A stretch of 64,000 nucleotides of DNA from Edaphochlamys debaryana (taxonomy: Eukaryota > Chlorophyta > Chlorophyceae > Chlamydomonadales), in contig JAEHOE010000001.1 of the NCBI GenBank assembly GCA_016858145.1, positions 682,001 to 746,000 on the forward strand, read 5' to 3'. The position numbers and the translations under genes were made by a program. Under the pieces are notes generated by a model. The model saw only the letters and a list, made by a program, of their open reading frames with translations, made no database searches and was not told the origin of the DNA. Positions 1 to 12,547 of the stretch are shown here, piece after piece (position 1 is the first letter of the stretch; every line of letters starts with the position of its first letter).

Positions 1-833
1 AGGGCAGGACCGGCGGAGGCGCAGGCAGCGGGGCGCCCCAAGTGGGCACGGGAGGAGGCCTGGGTCATGGCGCGCTGCAAGGGGGGTCAGAGCATGTCTC
101 TGGCCTCGAACAGGTCGGACTGCAAGGGTATGACCCTTGTGGAGAGTGTAATCATGCCCAGATTGCCCACTACCTGGTAGTGTCTCAGGTGCACGATCCG
201 GCTCCAGACATCGTGCGCCTCCAAGCCCAGCACATAGTGTTGCTGACCCTAATGACTTGAGAGCACCCCTGGCGCTTCATCTTAGCAATGGCAGCAAAGC
301 TCACGCACGAGTCTACATCTTTGGCGAGGCCGGCGGCTCTCAATTGCGCTCTCGTGCGCGCTGCGGGGGGCGCGGGCGGGGCTGCAGCTGCGGATGGAGG
401 CGGAGGCGGAGGGTGCGGTGTTGCAGGATGAAGCGGGCGGGGTTCCCTTAGCCGCAGCTGCGGGTGGGTCCGGCCGGCTATGTCCAGGCCGAGGCGATTA
501 GACGCCTGACCAGCGCATCACCTCGTGTAGTGGTTACAACGGGTTGATGGCCGGGTGCGAGACCGCGTGCCGTGGTGAGGGCTGGTGGTGGAGAGGTTGA
601 CGGCTCCACGGAGCCACGCTCGAACATGGGGCCCCCTGGGGGGGACCACGGGGCTCAGCCCTTTTCCTGCCTTCGGGCAGCCACCCTTGCCATGTCTACG
701 GTATTGCTACCGCTTCAATCCTTGTAGTCATGAAAACCAGCGTAAGACAGGAGTGCACTGAAAGACCAAGAATCTACGGGCTTGCGTTGTCAGCAAGCGC
801 CGGGGGGCCTGGGCCTCCCCACCACCGAAACGC

Positions 834-1555
834 ATGACCCAAGAGCGCAACCCGCCCGCAACATCAATTGCCGTCTACAGTCTGGTGCATCAAGTCACGC
901 CCATGCTGTCCTTTTCCAACGAGAACGTCAAGGCCACCACGGCGCCCGTGGACAAGTCCGGGGCCAAGGAGGGCTCCGTGCCCTCCAACCCCGGCTTCGG
1001 CGCCCCTGATGACGTGGAGCTGCCCGACGAGCGGTACATGCTGGCAGGTGCGCCTGGGGCAAAGGGGCTGCATGCATGCGGGGCCGGGGGCACACCGGCC
1101 ACAGGTGCTGACCGCAGACCACGGCGCTATGTTCACTGGCCTAGCCGGGTCGCTCACTCCGGACAAGCAGACGCGCGGACTGCTGTACGGACTGCTCCCT
1201 CCTGCTCTTCCTGCCAAGTGCGTGTCACAAGAAGACTCCCCTCTCCCACCGCTGTCCATCGCAGGCTACGTCTCCCTGGCCGCCACGGTGACTGCCATCG
1301 AGATGGCGCTGCCGGCCTTCGCCTGGGACACCCCCGCGGCCGTGGGCCTGAGCGTGCTCAAGGCCGTGTTCCTGGTCCTGGCGCGCGGTGGGCTCCTGGC
1401 CCGCACTGGTGCTCTACCCCTACGAGGCCACCAAGCAGCGGCCCGAGTCGCGGAAGCAGGCGGTCATCTACTTCCAGAACCAGCTGGGCGGCGGCGCTGG
1501 GCAGGAGGTCGTGGCGGCCAAGGCGCCGGCGGTGGCGCAGGTGACGGCCAAGTGA
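834..1555 (+). pseudogene. Array gene copy 1, frameshifted in exon 2
   Basis: Exon 1 is 834-1047 and exon 2 is 1265-1555. It matches the intact copies except for four extra bases (two GC dinucleotides) at about 1383-1386, inside the codons for the second membrane helix. The frame is lost at about residue 111, so the C-terminal half of that helix and the tail are replaced by unrelated sequence that runs to a stop at 1620. The 4-bp leader deletion also puts the upstream ATG out of frame. It is either a decayed copy or a sequencing slip in a GC run. Confidence 0.7.
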
Positions 1556-2785
1556 GGGGGGAAGGGCGTGGGCAAGACGTGTTTGAGCTTACTTGCGCGT
1601 GCGGAGTGGGGCGCTGGTGATGCTTTGAAGGGCCTGAGCAGTGCGCTTCACAGTGTTCGACGTGTATTTAGCAGAGCAAGGTCTAAGATGCATGCAGAAG
1701 TTTCGACGTGCGAACAAGAACAGGCAACGGCCTGAGCCTGGGAGGCACTAGGCTTGCAGATAGCAACACCGAAGACATCTTATGGCATGGTACTGGTACT
1801 AGGGGTGAAGATGGCAGAGCTGTGGTGTGCAACGCACTGTGATGGCAACACAAATCAAGTGGAGAGCGTGAATACCTATGACGCTGACGTAGACTCTGTA
1901 CTCAGGACGCATTTCGTACATACAAATTTGCGAGGGAGAGTGGCGAGAAAGCAGGGCAGGACCGGCGGAGGCGCAGGCAGCGGGGCGCCCCAAGTGGGCA
2001 CGGGAGGAGGCCTGGGTCATGGCGCGCTGCAAGGGGGGTCAGAGCATGTCTCTGGCCTCGAACAGGTCGGACTGCAAGGGTATGACCCTTGTGGAGAGTG
2101 TAATCATGCCCAGATTGCCCACTACCTGGTAGTGTCTCAGGTGCACGATCCGGCTCCAGACATCGTGCGCCTCCAAGCCCAGCACATAGTGTTGCTGACC
2201 CTAATGACTTGAGAGCACCCCTGGCGCTTCATCTTAGCAATGGCAGCAAAGCTCACGCACGAGTCTACATCTTTGGCGAGGCCGGCGGCTCTCAATTGCG
2301 CTCTCGTGCGCGCTGCGGGGGGCGCGGGCGGGGCTGCAGCTGCGGATGGAGGCGGAGGCGGAGGGTGCGGTGTTGCAGGATGAAGCGGGCGGGGTTCCCT
2401 TAGCCGCAGCTGCGGGTGGGTCCGGCCGGCTATGTCCAGGCCGAGGCGATTAGACGCCTGACCAGCGCATCACCTCGTGTAGTGGTTACAACGGGTTGAT
2501 GGCCGGGTGCGAGACCGCGTGCCGTGGTGAGGGCTGGTGGTGGAGAGGTTGACGGCTCCACGGAGCCACGCTCGAACATGGGGCCCCCTGGGGGGGACCA
2601 CGGGGCTCAGCCCTTTTCCTGCCTTCGGGCAGCCACCCTTGCCATGTCTACGGTATTGCTACCGCTTCAATCCTTGTAGTCATGAAAACCAGCGTAAGAC
2701 AGGAGTGCACTGAAAGACCAAGAATCTACGGGCTTGCGTTGTCAGCAAGCGCCGGGGGGCCTGGGCCTCCCCACCACCGAAACGC

Positions 2786-3505
2786 ATGACCCAAGAGCGC
2801 AACCCGCCCGCAACATCAATTGCCGTCTACAGTCTGGTGCATCAAGTCACGCCCATGCTGTCCTTTTCCAACGAGAACGTCAAGGCCACCACGGCGCCCG
2901 TGGACAAGTCCGGGGCCAAGGAGGGCTCCGTGCCCTCCAACCCCGGCTTCGGCGCCCCTGATGACGTGGAGCTGCCCGACGAGCGGTACATGCTGGCAGG
3001 TGCGCCTGGGGCAAAGGGGCTGCATGCATGCGGGGCCGGGGGCACACCGGCCACAGGTGCTGACCGCAGACCACGGCGCTATGTTCACTGGCCTAGCCGG
3101 GTCGCTCACTCCGGACAAGCAGACGCGCGGACTGCTGTACGGACTGCTCCCTCCTGCTCTTCCTGCCAAGTGCGTGTCACAAGAAGACTCCCCTCTCCCA
3201 CCGCTGTCCATCGCAGGCTACGTCTCCCTGGCCGCCACGGTGACTGCCATCGAGATGGCGCTGCCGGCCTTCGCCTGGGACACCCCCGCGGCCGTGGGCC
3301 TGAGCGTGCTCAAGGCCGTGTTCCTGGTCCTGGCGCGGTGGGCTCCTGGCCCGCACTGGTGCTCTACCCCTACGAGGCCACCAAGCAGCGGCCCGAGTCG
3401 CGGAAGCAGGCGGTCATCTACTTCCAGAACCAGCTGGGCGGCGGCGCTGGGCAGGAGGTCGTGGCGGCCAAGGCGCCGGCGGTGGCGCAGGTGACGGCCA
3501 AGTGA
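2786..3505 (+). pseudogene. Array gene copy 2, frameshifted in exon 2
   Basis: Exon 1 is 2786-2999 and exon 2 is 3217-3505. One extra GC dinucleotide at about 3335-3336 breaks the frame at the same place as in copy 1, which has two. The leader lacks the same 4 bases as copies 1 and 9. Because the 217-bp intron has no stop in the exon 1 frame, an unspliced message would re-enter the normal C-terminal frame after the insertion. This is probably coincidence. Confidence 0.7.
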
Positions 3506-4739
3506 GGGGGGAAGGGCGTGGGCAAGACGTGTTTGAGCTTACTTGCGCGTGCGGAGTGGGGCGCTGGTGATGCTTTGAAGGGCCTGAGCAGTGCGCTTCA
3601 CAGTGTTCGACGTGTATTTAGCAGAGCAAGGTCTAAGATGCATGCAGAAGTTTCGACGTGCGAACAAGAACAGGCAACGGCCTGAGCCTGGGAGGCACTA
3701 GGCTTGCAGATAGCAACACCGAAGACATCTTATGGCATGGTACTGGTACTAGGGGTGAAGATGGCAGAGCTGTGGTGTGCAACGCACTGTGATGGCAACA
3801 CAAATCAAGTGGAGAGCGTGAATACCTATGACGCTGACGTAGACTCTGTACTCAGGACGCATTTCGTACATACAAATTTGCGAGGGAGAGTGGCGAGAAA
3901 GCAGGGCAGGACCGGCGGAGGCGCAGGCAGCGGGGCGCCCCAAGTGGGCACGGGAGGAGGCCTGGGTCATGGCGCGCTGCAAGGGGGGTCAGAGCATGTC
4001 TCTGGCCTCGAACAGGTCGGACTGCAAGGGTATGACCCTTGTGGAGAGTGTAATCATGCCCAGATTGCCCACTACCTGGTAGTGTCTCAGGTGCACGATC
4101 CGGCTCCAGACATCGTGCGCCTCCAAGCCCAGCACATAGTGTTGCTGACCCTAATGACTTGAGAGCACCCCTGGCGCTTCATCTTAGCAATGGCAGCAAA
4201 GCTCACGCACGAGTCTACATCTTTGGCGAGGCCGGCGGCTCTCAATTGCGCTCTCGTGCGCGCTGCGGGGGGCGCGGGCGGGGCTGCAGCTGCGGATGGA
4301 GGCGGAGGCGGAGGGTGCGGTGTTGCAGGATGAAGCGGGCGGGGTTCCCTTAGCCGCAGCTGCGGGTGGGTCCGGCCGGCTATGTCCAGGCCGAGGCGAT
4401 TAGACGCCTGACCAGCGCATCACCTCGTGTAGTGGTTACAACGGGTTGATGGCCGGGTGCGAGACCGCGTGCCGTGGTGAGGGCTGGTGGTGGAGAGGTT
4501 GACGGCTCCACGGAGCCACGCTCGAACATGGGGCCCCCTGGGGGGGACCACGGGGCTCAGCCCTTTTCCTGCCTTCGGGCAGCCACCCTTGCCATGTCTA
4601 CGGTATTGCTACCGCTTCAATCCTTGTAGTCATGAAAACCAGCGTAAGACAGGAGTGCACTGAAAGACCAAGAATCTACGGGCTTGCGTTGTCAGCAAGC
4701 GCCGGGGGGCCTGGGCCTGCCTCCCCACCACCGAAACGC

Positions 4740-5457
4740 ATGACCCAAGAGCGCAACCCGCCCGCAACATCAATTGCCGTCTACAGTCTGGTGCATCAAG
4801 TCACGCCCATGCTGTCCTTTTCCAACGAGAACGTCAAGGCCACCACGGCGCCCGTGGACAAGTCCGGGGCCAAGGAGGGCTCCGTGCCCTCCAACCCCGG
4901 CTTCGGCGCCCCTGATGACGTGGAGCTGCCCGACGAGCGGTACATGCTGGCAGGTGCGCCTGGGGCAAAGGGGCTGCATGCATGCGGGGCCGGGGGCACA
5001 CCGGCCACAGGTGCTGACCGCAGACCACGGCGCTATGTTCACTGGCCTAGCCGGGTCGCTCACTCCGGACAAGCAGACGCGCGGACTGCTGTACGGACTG
5101 CTCCCTCCTGCTCTTCCTGCCAAGTGCGTGTCACAAGAAGACTCCCCTCTCCCACCGCTGTCCATCGCAGGCTACGTCTCCCTGGCCGCCACGGTGACTG
5201 CCATCGAGATGGCGCTGCCGGCCTTCGCCTGGGACACCCCCGCGGCCGTGGGCCTGAGCGTGCTCAAGGCCGTGTTCCTGGTCCTGGCGGTGGGCTCCTG
5301 GCCCGCACTGGTGCTCTACCCCTACGAGGCCACCAAGCAGCGGCCCGAGTCGCGGAAGCAGGCGGTCATCTACTTCCAGAACCAGCTGGGCGGCGGCGCT
5401 GGGCAGGAGGTCGTGGCGGCCAAGGCGCCGGCGGTGGCGCAGGTGACGGCCAAGTGA
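4740..5457 (+). CDS. Array gene copy 3: unknown protein with two predicted membrane helices
   Basis: I do not recognise this family. Exon 1 is 4740-4953 and exon 2 is 5171-5457, with a 217-bp GT-AG intron that splits a glycine codon. The product is 166 aa from the ATG at 4740. An ATG at 4809 would give 143 aa, and one at 4632 is in frame only in copies 3-8. Residues 30-70 are polar and acidic. Residues 73-92 and 96-121 are hydrophobic, separated by a short DTP turn, which predicts a helical hairpin. Next come YPYE, a charged stretch, a Gly-rich segment and an Ala/Val/Lys tail. No catalytic motif or clear targeting signal is visible. The gene is inferred from splice phase, frame and hydrophobicity. 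Transcription is not shown. Confidence 0.6.
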
Positions 5458-6691
5458 GGGGGGAAGGGCGTGGGCAAGACGTGTTTGAGCTTACTTGCGC
5501 GTGCGGAGTGGGGCGCTGGTGATGCTTTGAAGGGCCTGAGCAGTGCGCTTCACAGTGTTCGACGTGTATTTAGCAGAGCAAGGTCTAAGATGCATGCAGA
5601 AGTTTCGACGTGCGAACAAGAACAGGCAACGGCCTGAGCCTGGGAGGCACTAGGCTTGCAGATAGCAACACCGAAGACATCTTATGGCATGGTACTGGTA
5701 CTAGGGGTGAAGATGGCAGAGCTGTGGTGTGCAACGCACTGTGATGGCAACACAAATCAAGTGGAGAGCGTGAATACCTATGACGCTGACGTAGACTCTG
5801 TACTCAGGACGCATTTCGTACATACAAATTTGCGAGGGAGAGTGGCGAGAAAGCAGGGCAGGACCGGCGGAGGCGCAGGCAGCGGGGCGCCCCAAGTGGG
5901 CACGGGAGGAGGCCTGGGTCATGGCGCGCTGCAAGGGGGGTCAGAGCATGTCTCTGGCCTCGAACAGGTCGGACTGCAAGGGTATGACCCTTGTGGAGAG
6001 TGTAATCATGCCCAGATTGCCCACTACCTGGTAGTGTCTCAGGTGCACGATCCGGCTCCAGACATCGTGCGCCTCCAAGCCCAGCACATAGTGTTGCTGA
6101 CCCTAATGACTTGAGAGCACCCCTGGCGCTTCATCTTAGCAATGGCAGCAAAGCTCACGCACGAGTCTACATCTTTGGCGAGGCCGGCGGCTCTCAATTG
6201 CGCTCTCGTGCGCGCTGCGGGGGGCGCGGGCGGGGCTGCAGCTGCGGATGGAGGCGGAGGCGGAGGGTGCGGTGTTGCAGGATGAAGCGGGCGGGGTTCC
6301 CTTAGCCGCAGCTGCGGGTGGGTCCGGCCGGCTATGTCCAGGCCGAGGCGATTAGACGCCTGACCAGCGCATCACCTCGTGTAGTGGTTACAACGGGTTG
6401 ATGGCCGGGTGCGAGACCGCGTGCCGTGGTGAGGGCTGGTGGTGGAGAGGTTGACGGCTCCACGGAGCCACGCTCGAACATGGGGCCCCCTGGGGGGGAC
6501 CACGGGGCTCAGCCCTTTTCCTGCCTTCGGGCAGCCACCCTTGCCATGTCTACGGTATTGCTACCGCTTCAATCCTTGTAGTCATGAAAACCAGCGTAAG
6601 ACAGGAGTGCACTGAAAGACCAAGAATCTACGGGCTTGCGTTGTCAGCAAGCGCCGGGGGGCCTGGGCCTGCCTCCCCACCACCGAAACGC

Positions 6692-7409
6692 ATGACCCAA
6701 GAGCGCAACCCGCCCGCAACATCAATTGCCGTCTACAGTCTGGTGCATCAAGTCACGCCCATGCTGTCCTTTTCCAACGAGAACGTCAAGGCCACCACGG
6801 CGCCCGTGGACAAGTCCGGGGCCAAGGAGGGCTCCGTGCCCTCCAACCCCGGCTTCGGCGCCCCTGATGACGTGGAGCTGCCCGACGAGCGGTACATGCT
6901 GGCAGGTGCGCCTGGGGCAAAGGGGCTGCATGCATGCGGGGCCGGGGGCACACCGGCCACAGGTGCTGACCGCAGACCACGGCGCTATGTTCACTGGCCT
7001 AGCCGGGTCGCTCACTCCGGACAAGCAGACGCGCGGACTGCTGTACGGACTGCTCCCTCCTGCTCTTCCTGCCAAGTGCGTGTCACAAGAAGACTCCCCT
7101 CTCCCACCGCTGTCCATCGCAGGCTACGTCTCCCTGGCCGCCACGGTGACTGCCATCGAGATGGCGCTGCCGGCCTTCGCCTGGGACACCCCCGCGGCCG
7201 TGGGCCTGAGCGTGCTCAAGGCCGTGTTCCTGGTCCTGGCGGTGGGCTCCTGGCCCGCACTGGTGCTCTACCCCTACGAGGCCACCAAGCAGCGGCCCGA
7301 GTCGCGGAAGCAGGCGGTCATCTACTTCCAGAACCAGCTGGGCGGCGGCGCTGGGCAGGAGGTCGTGGCGGCCAAGGCGCCGGCGGTGGCGCAGGTGACG
7401 GCCAAGTGA
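6692..7409 (+). CDS. Array gene copy 4: unknown two-helix membrane protein, intact
   Basis: Exon 1 is 6692-6905 and exon 2 is 7123-7409. I see no difference from copy 3 in exons, intron or flanks, so it predicts the same 166-aa protein. The in-frame upstream ATG is at 6584. Confidence 0.6.
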
Positions 7410-8643
7410 GGGGGGAAGGGCGTGGGCAAGACGTGTTTGAGCTTACTTGCGCGTGCGGAGTGGGGCGCTGGTGATGCTTTGAAGGGCCTGAGCAGTGCGC
7501 TTCACAGTGTTCGACGTGTATTTAGCAGAGCAAGGTCTAAGATGCATGCAGAAGTTTCGACGTGCGAACAAGAACAGGCAACGGCCTGAGCCTGGGAGGC
7601 ACTAGGCTTGCAGATAGCAACACCGAAGACATCTTATGGCATGGTACTGGTACTAGGGGTGAAGATGGCAGAGCTGTGGTGTGCAACGCACTGTGATGGC
7701 AACACAAATCAAGTGGAGAGCGTGAATACCTATGACGCTGACGTAGACTCTGTACTCAGGACGCATTTCGTACATACAAATTTGCGAGGGAGAGTGGCGA
7801 GAAAGCAGGGCAGGACCGGCGGAGGCGCAGGCAGCGGGGCGCCCCAAGTGGGCACGGGAGGAGGCCTGGGTCATGGCGCGCTGCAAGGGGGGTCAGAGCA
7901 TGTCTCTGGCCTCGAACAGGTCGGACTGCAAGGGTATGACCCTTGTGGAGAGTGTAATCATGCCCAGATTGCCCACTACCTGGTAGTGTCTCAGGTGCAC
8001 GATCCGGCTCCAGACATCGTGCGCCTCCAAGCCCAGCACATAGTGTTGCTGACCCTAATGACTTGAGAGCACCCCTGGCGCTTCATCTTAGCAATGGCAG
8101 CAAAGCTCACGCACGAGTCTACATCTTTGGCGAGGCCGGCGGCTCTCAATTGCGCTCTCGTGCGCGCTGCGGGGGGCGCGGGCGGGGCTGCAGCTGCGGA
8201 TGGAGGCGGAGGCGGAGGGTGCGGTGTTGCAGGATGAAGCGGGCGGGGTTCCCTTAGCCGCAGCTGCGGGTGGGTCCGGCCGGCTATGTCCAGGCCGAGG
8301 CGATTAGACGCCTGACCAGCGCATCACCTCGTGTAGTGGTTACAACGGGTTGATGGCCGGGTGCGAGACCGCGTGCCGTGGTGAGGGCTGGTGGTGGAGA
8401 GGTTGACGGCTCCACGGAGCCACGCTCGAACATGGGGCCCCCTGGGGGGGACCACGGGGCTCAGCCCTTTTCCTGCCTTCGGGCAGCCACCCTTGCCATG
8501 TCTACGGTATTGCTACCGCTTCAATCCTTGTAGTCATGAAAACCAGCGTAAGACAGGAGTGCACTGAAAGACCAAGAATCTACGGGCTTGCGTTGTCAGC
8601 AAGCGCCGGGGGGCCTGGGCCTGCCTCCCCACCACCGAAACGC

Positions 8644-9361
8644 ATGACCCAAGAGCGCAACCCGCCCGCAACATCAATTGCCGTCTACAGTCTGGTGCAT
8701 CAAGTCACGCCCATGCTGTCCTTTTCCAACGAGAACGTCAAGGCCACCACGGCGCCCGTGGACAAGTCCGGGGCCAAGGAGGGCTCCGTGCCCTCCAACC
8801 CCGGCTTCGGCGCCCCTGATGACGTGGAGCTGCCCGACGAGCGGTACATGCTGGCAGGTGCGCCTGGGGCAAAGGGGCTGCATGCATGCGGGGCCGGGGG
8901 CACACCGGCCACAGGTGCTGACCGCAGACCACGGCGCTATGTTCACTGGCCTAGCCGGGTCGCTCACTCCGGACAAGCAGACGCGCGGACTGCTGTACGG
9001 ACTGCTCCCTCCTGCTCTTCCTGCCAAGTGCGTGTCACAAGAAGACTCCCCTCTCCCACCGCTGTCCATCGCAGGCTACGTCTCCCTGGCCGCCACGGTG
9101 ACTGCCATCGAGATGGCGCTGCCGGCCTTCGCCTGGGACACCCCCGCGGCCGTGGGCCTGAGCGTGCTCAAGGCCGTGTTCCTGGTCCTGGCGGTGGGCT
9201 CCTGGCCCGCACTGGTGCTCTACCCCTACGAGGCCACCAAGCAGCGGCCCGAGTCGCGGAAGCAGGCGGTCATCTACTTCCAGAACCAGCTGGGCGGCGG
9301 CGCTGGGCAGGAGGTCGTGGCGGCCAAGGCGCCGGCGGTGGCGCAGGTGACGGCCAAGTGA
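8644..9361 (+). CDS. Array gene copy 5: unknown two-helix membrane protein, intact
   Basis: Exon 1 is 8644-8857 and exon 2 is 9075-9361. It encodes the same 166-aa protein as copy 3. The leader ATG at 8536 is in frame because this copy keeps the GCCT insertion. Confidence 0.6.
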
Positions 9362-10595
9362 GGGGGGAAGGGCGTGGGCAAGACGTGTTTGAGCTTACTT
9401 GCGCGTGCGGAGTGGGGCGCTGGTGATGCTTTGAAGGGCCTGAGCAGTGCGCTTCACAGTGTTCGACGTGTATTTAGCAGAGCAAGGTCTAAGATGCATG
9501 CAGAAGTTTCGACGTGCGAACAAGAACAGGCAACGGCCTGAGCCTGGGAGGCACTAGGCTTGCAGATAGCAACACCGAAGACATCTTATGGCATGGTACT
9601 GGTACTAGGGGTGAAGATGGCAGAGCTGTGGTGTGCAACGCACTGTGATGGCAACACAAATCAAGTGGAGAGCGTGAATACCTATGACGCTGACGTAGAC
9701 TCTGTACTCAGGACGCATTTCGTACATACAAATTTGCGAGGGAGAGTGGCGAGAAAGCAGGGCAGGACCGGCGGAGGCGCAGGCAGCGGGGCGCCCCAAG
9801 TGGGCACGGGAGGAGGCCTGGGTCATGGCGCGCTGCAAGGGGGGTCAGAGCATGTCTCTGGCCTCGAACAGGTCGGACTGCAAGGGTATGACCCTTGTGG
9901 AGAGTGTAATCATGCCCAGATTGCCCACTACCTGGTAGTGTCTCAGGTGCACGATCCGGCTCCAGACATCGTGCGCCTCCAAGCCCAGCACATAGTGTTG
10001 CTGACCCTAATGACTTGAGAGCACCCCTGGCGCTTCATCTTAGCAATGGCAGCAAAGCTCACGCACGAGTCTACATCTTTGGCGAGGCCGGCGGCTCTCA
10101 ATTGCGCTCTCGTGCGCGCTGCGGGGGGCGCGGGCGGGGCTGCAGCTGCGGATGGAGGCGGAGGCGGAGGGTGCGGTGTTGCAGGATGAAGCGGGCGGGG
10201 TTCCCTTAGCCGCAGCTGCGGGTGGGTCCGGCCGGCTATGTCCAGGCCGAGGCGATTAGACGCCTGACCAGCGCATCACCTCGTGTAGTGGTTACAACGG
10301 GTTGATGGCCGGGTGCGAGACCGCGTGCCGTGGTGAGGGCTGGTGGTGGAGAGGTTGACGGCTCCACGGAGCCACGCTCGAACATGGGGCCCCCTGGGGG
10401 GGACCACGGGGCTCAGCCCTTTTCCTGCCTTCGGGCAGCCACCCTTGCCATGTCTACGGTATTGCTACCGCTTCAATCCTTGTAGTCATGAAAACCAGCG
10501 TAAGACAGGAGTGCACTGAAAGACCAAGAATCTACGGGCTTGCGTTGTCAGCAAGCGCCGGGGGGCCTGGGCCTGCCTCCCCACCACCGAAACGC

Positions 10596-11313
10596 ATGAC
10601 CCAAGAGCGCAACCCGCCCGCAACATCAATTGCCGTCTACAGTCTGGTGCATCAAGTCACGCCCATGCTGTCCTTTTCCAACGAGAACGTCAAGGCCACC
10701 ACGGCGCCCGTGGACAAGTCCGGGGCCAAGGAGGGCTCCGTGCCCTCCAACCCCGGCTTCGGCGCCCCTGATGACGTGGAGCTGCCCGACGAGCGGTACA
10801 TGCTGGCAGGTGCGCCTGGGGCAAAGGGGCTGCATGCATGCGGGGCCGGGGGCACACCGGCCACAGGTGCTGACCGCAGACCACGGCGCTATGTTCACTG
10901 GCCTAGCCGGGTCGCTCACTCCGGACAAGCAGACGCGCGGACTGCTGTACGGACTGCTCCCTCCTGCTCTTCCTGCCAAGTGCGTGTCACAAGAAGACTC
11001 CCCTCTCCCACCGCTGTCCATCGCAGGCTACGTCTCCCTGGCCGCCACGGTGACTGCCATCGAGATGGCGCTGCCGGCCTTCGCCTGGGACACCCCCGCG
11101 GCCGTGGGCCTGAGCGTGCTCAAGGCCGTGTTCCTGGTCCTGGCGGTGGGCTCCTGGCCCGCACTGGTGCTCTACCCCTACGAGGCCACCAAGCAGCGGC
11201 CCGAGTCGCGGAAGCAGGCGGTCATCTACTTCCAGAACCAGCTGGGCGGCGGCGCTGGGCAGGAGGTCGTGGCGGCCAAGGCGCCGGCGGTGGCGCAGGT
11301 GACGGCCAAGTGA
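10596..11313 (+). CDS. Array gene copy 6: unknown two-helix membrane protein, intact
   Basis: Exon 1 is 10596-10809 and exon 2 is 11027-11313. It reads the same as copy 3, with the same splice sites and stop. It sits in the centre of the homogeneous block. Confidence 0.6.
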
Positions 11314-12547
11314 GGGGGGAAGGGCGTGGGCAAGACGTGTTTGAGCTTACTTGCGCGTGCGGAGTGGGGCGCTGGTGATGCTTTGAAGGGCCTGAGCAGT
11401 GCGCTTCACAGTGTTCGACGTGTATTTAGCAGAGCAAGGTCTAAGATGCATGCAGAAGTTTCGACGTGCGAACAAGAACAGGCAACGGCCTGAGCCTGGG
11501 AGGCACTAGGCTTGCAGATAGCAACACCGAAGACATCTTATGGCATGGTACTGGTACTAGGGGTGAAGATGGCAGAGCTGTGGTGTGCAACGCACTGTGA
11601 TGGCAACACAAATCAAGTGGAGAGCGTGAATACCTATGACGCTGACGTAGACTCTGTACTCAGGACGCATTTCGTACATACAAATTTGCGAGGGAGAGTG
11701 GCGAGAAAGCAGGGCAGGACCGGCGGAGGCGCAGGCAGCGGGGCGCCCCAAGTGGGCACGGGAGGAGGCCTGGGTCATGGCGCGCTGCAAGGGGGGTCAG
11801 AGCATGTCTCTGGCCTCGAACAGGTCGGACTGCAAGGGTATGACCCTTGTGGAGAGTGTAATCATGCCCAGATTGCCCACTACCTGGTAGTGTCTCAGGT
11901 GCACGATCCGGCTCCAGACATCGTGCGCCTCCAAGCCCAGCACATAGTGTTGCTGACCCTAATGACTTGAGAGCACCCCTGGCGCTTCATCTTAGCAATG
12001 GCAGCAAAGCTCACGCACGAGTCTACATCTTTGGCGAGGCCGGCGGCTCTCAATTGCGCTCTCGTGCGCGCTGCGGGGGGCGCGGGCGGGGCTGCAGCTG
12101 CGGATGGAGGCGGAGGCGGAGGGTGCGGTGTTGCAGGATGAAGCGGGCGGGGTTCCCTTAGCCGCAGCTGCGGGTGGGTCCGGCCGGCTATGTCCAGGCC
12201 GAGGCGATTAGACGCCTGACCAGCGCATCACCTCGTGTAGTGGTTACAACGGGTTGATGGCCGGGTGCGAGACCGCGTGCCGTGGTGAGGGCTGGTGGTG
12301 GAGAGGTTGACGGCTCCACGGAGCCACGCTCGAACATGGGGCCCCCTGGGGGGGACCACGGGGCTCAGCCCTTTTCCTGCCTTCGGGCAGCCACCCTTGC
12401 CATGTCTACGGTATTGCTACCGCTTCAATCCTTGTAGTCATGAAAACCAGCGTAAGACAGGAGTGCACTGAAAGACCAAGAATCTACGGGCTTGCGTTGT
12501 CAGCAAGCGCCGGGGGGCCTGGGCCTGCCTCCCCACCACCGAAACGC

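Noticed and set aside
4770..5165. 131-aa minus-strand frame opposite the array gene
   Set aside because: It lies antisense across exon 1 and the intron of the spliced gene. It has no splice or motif support and is expected from high GC.
5656..6114. 152-aa open frame in every array unit downstream of the two-helix gene
   Set aside because: It begins with TTG rather than ATG, overlaps the TGTAA motif at 6001-6005 and has no motif or hydrophobic segment. It recurs only because the whole unit is repeated.
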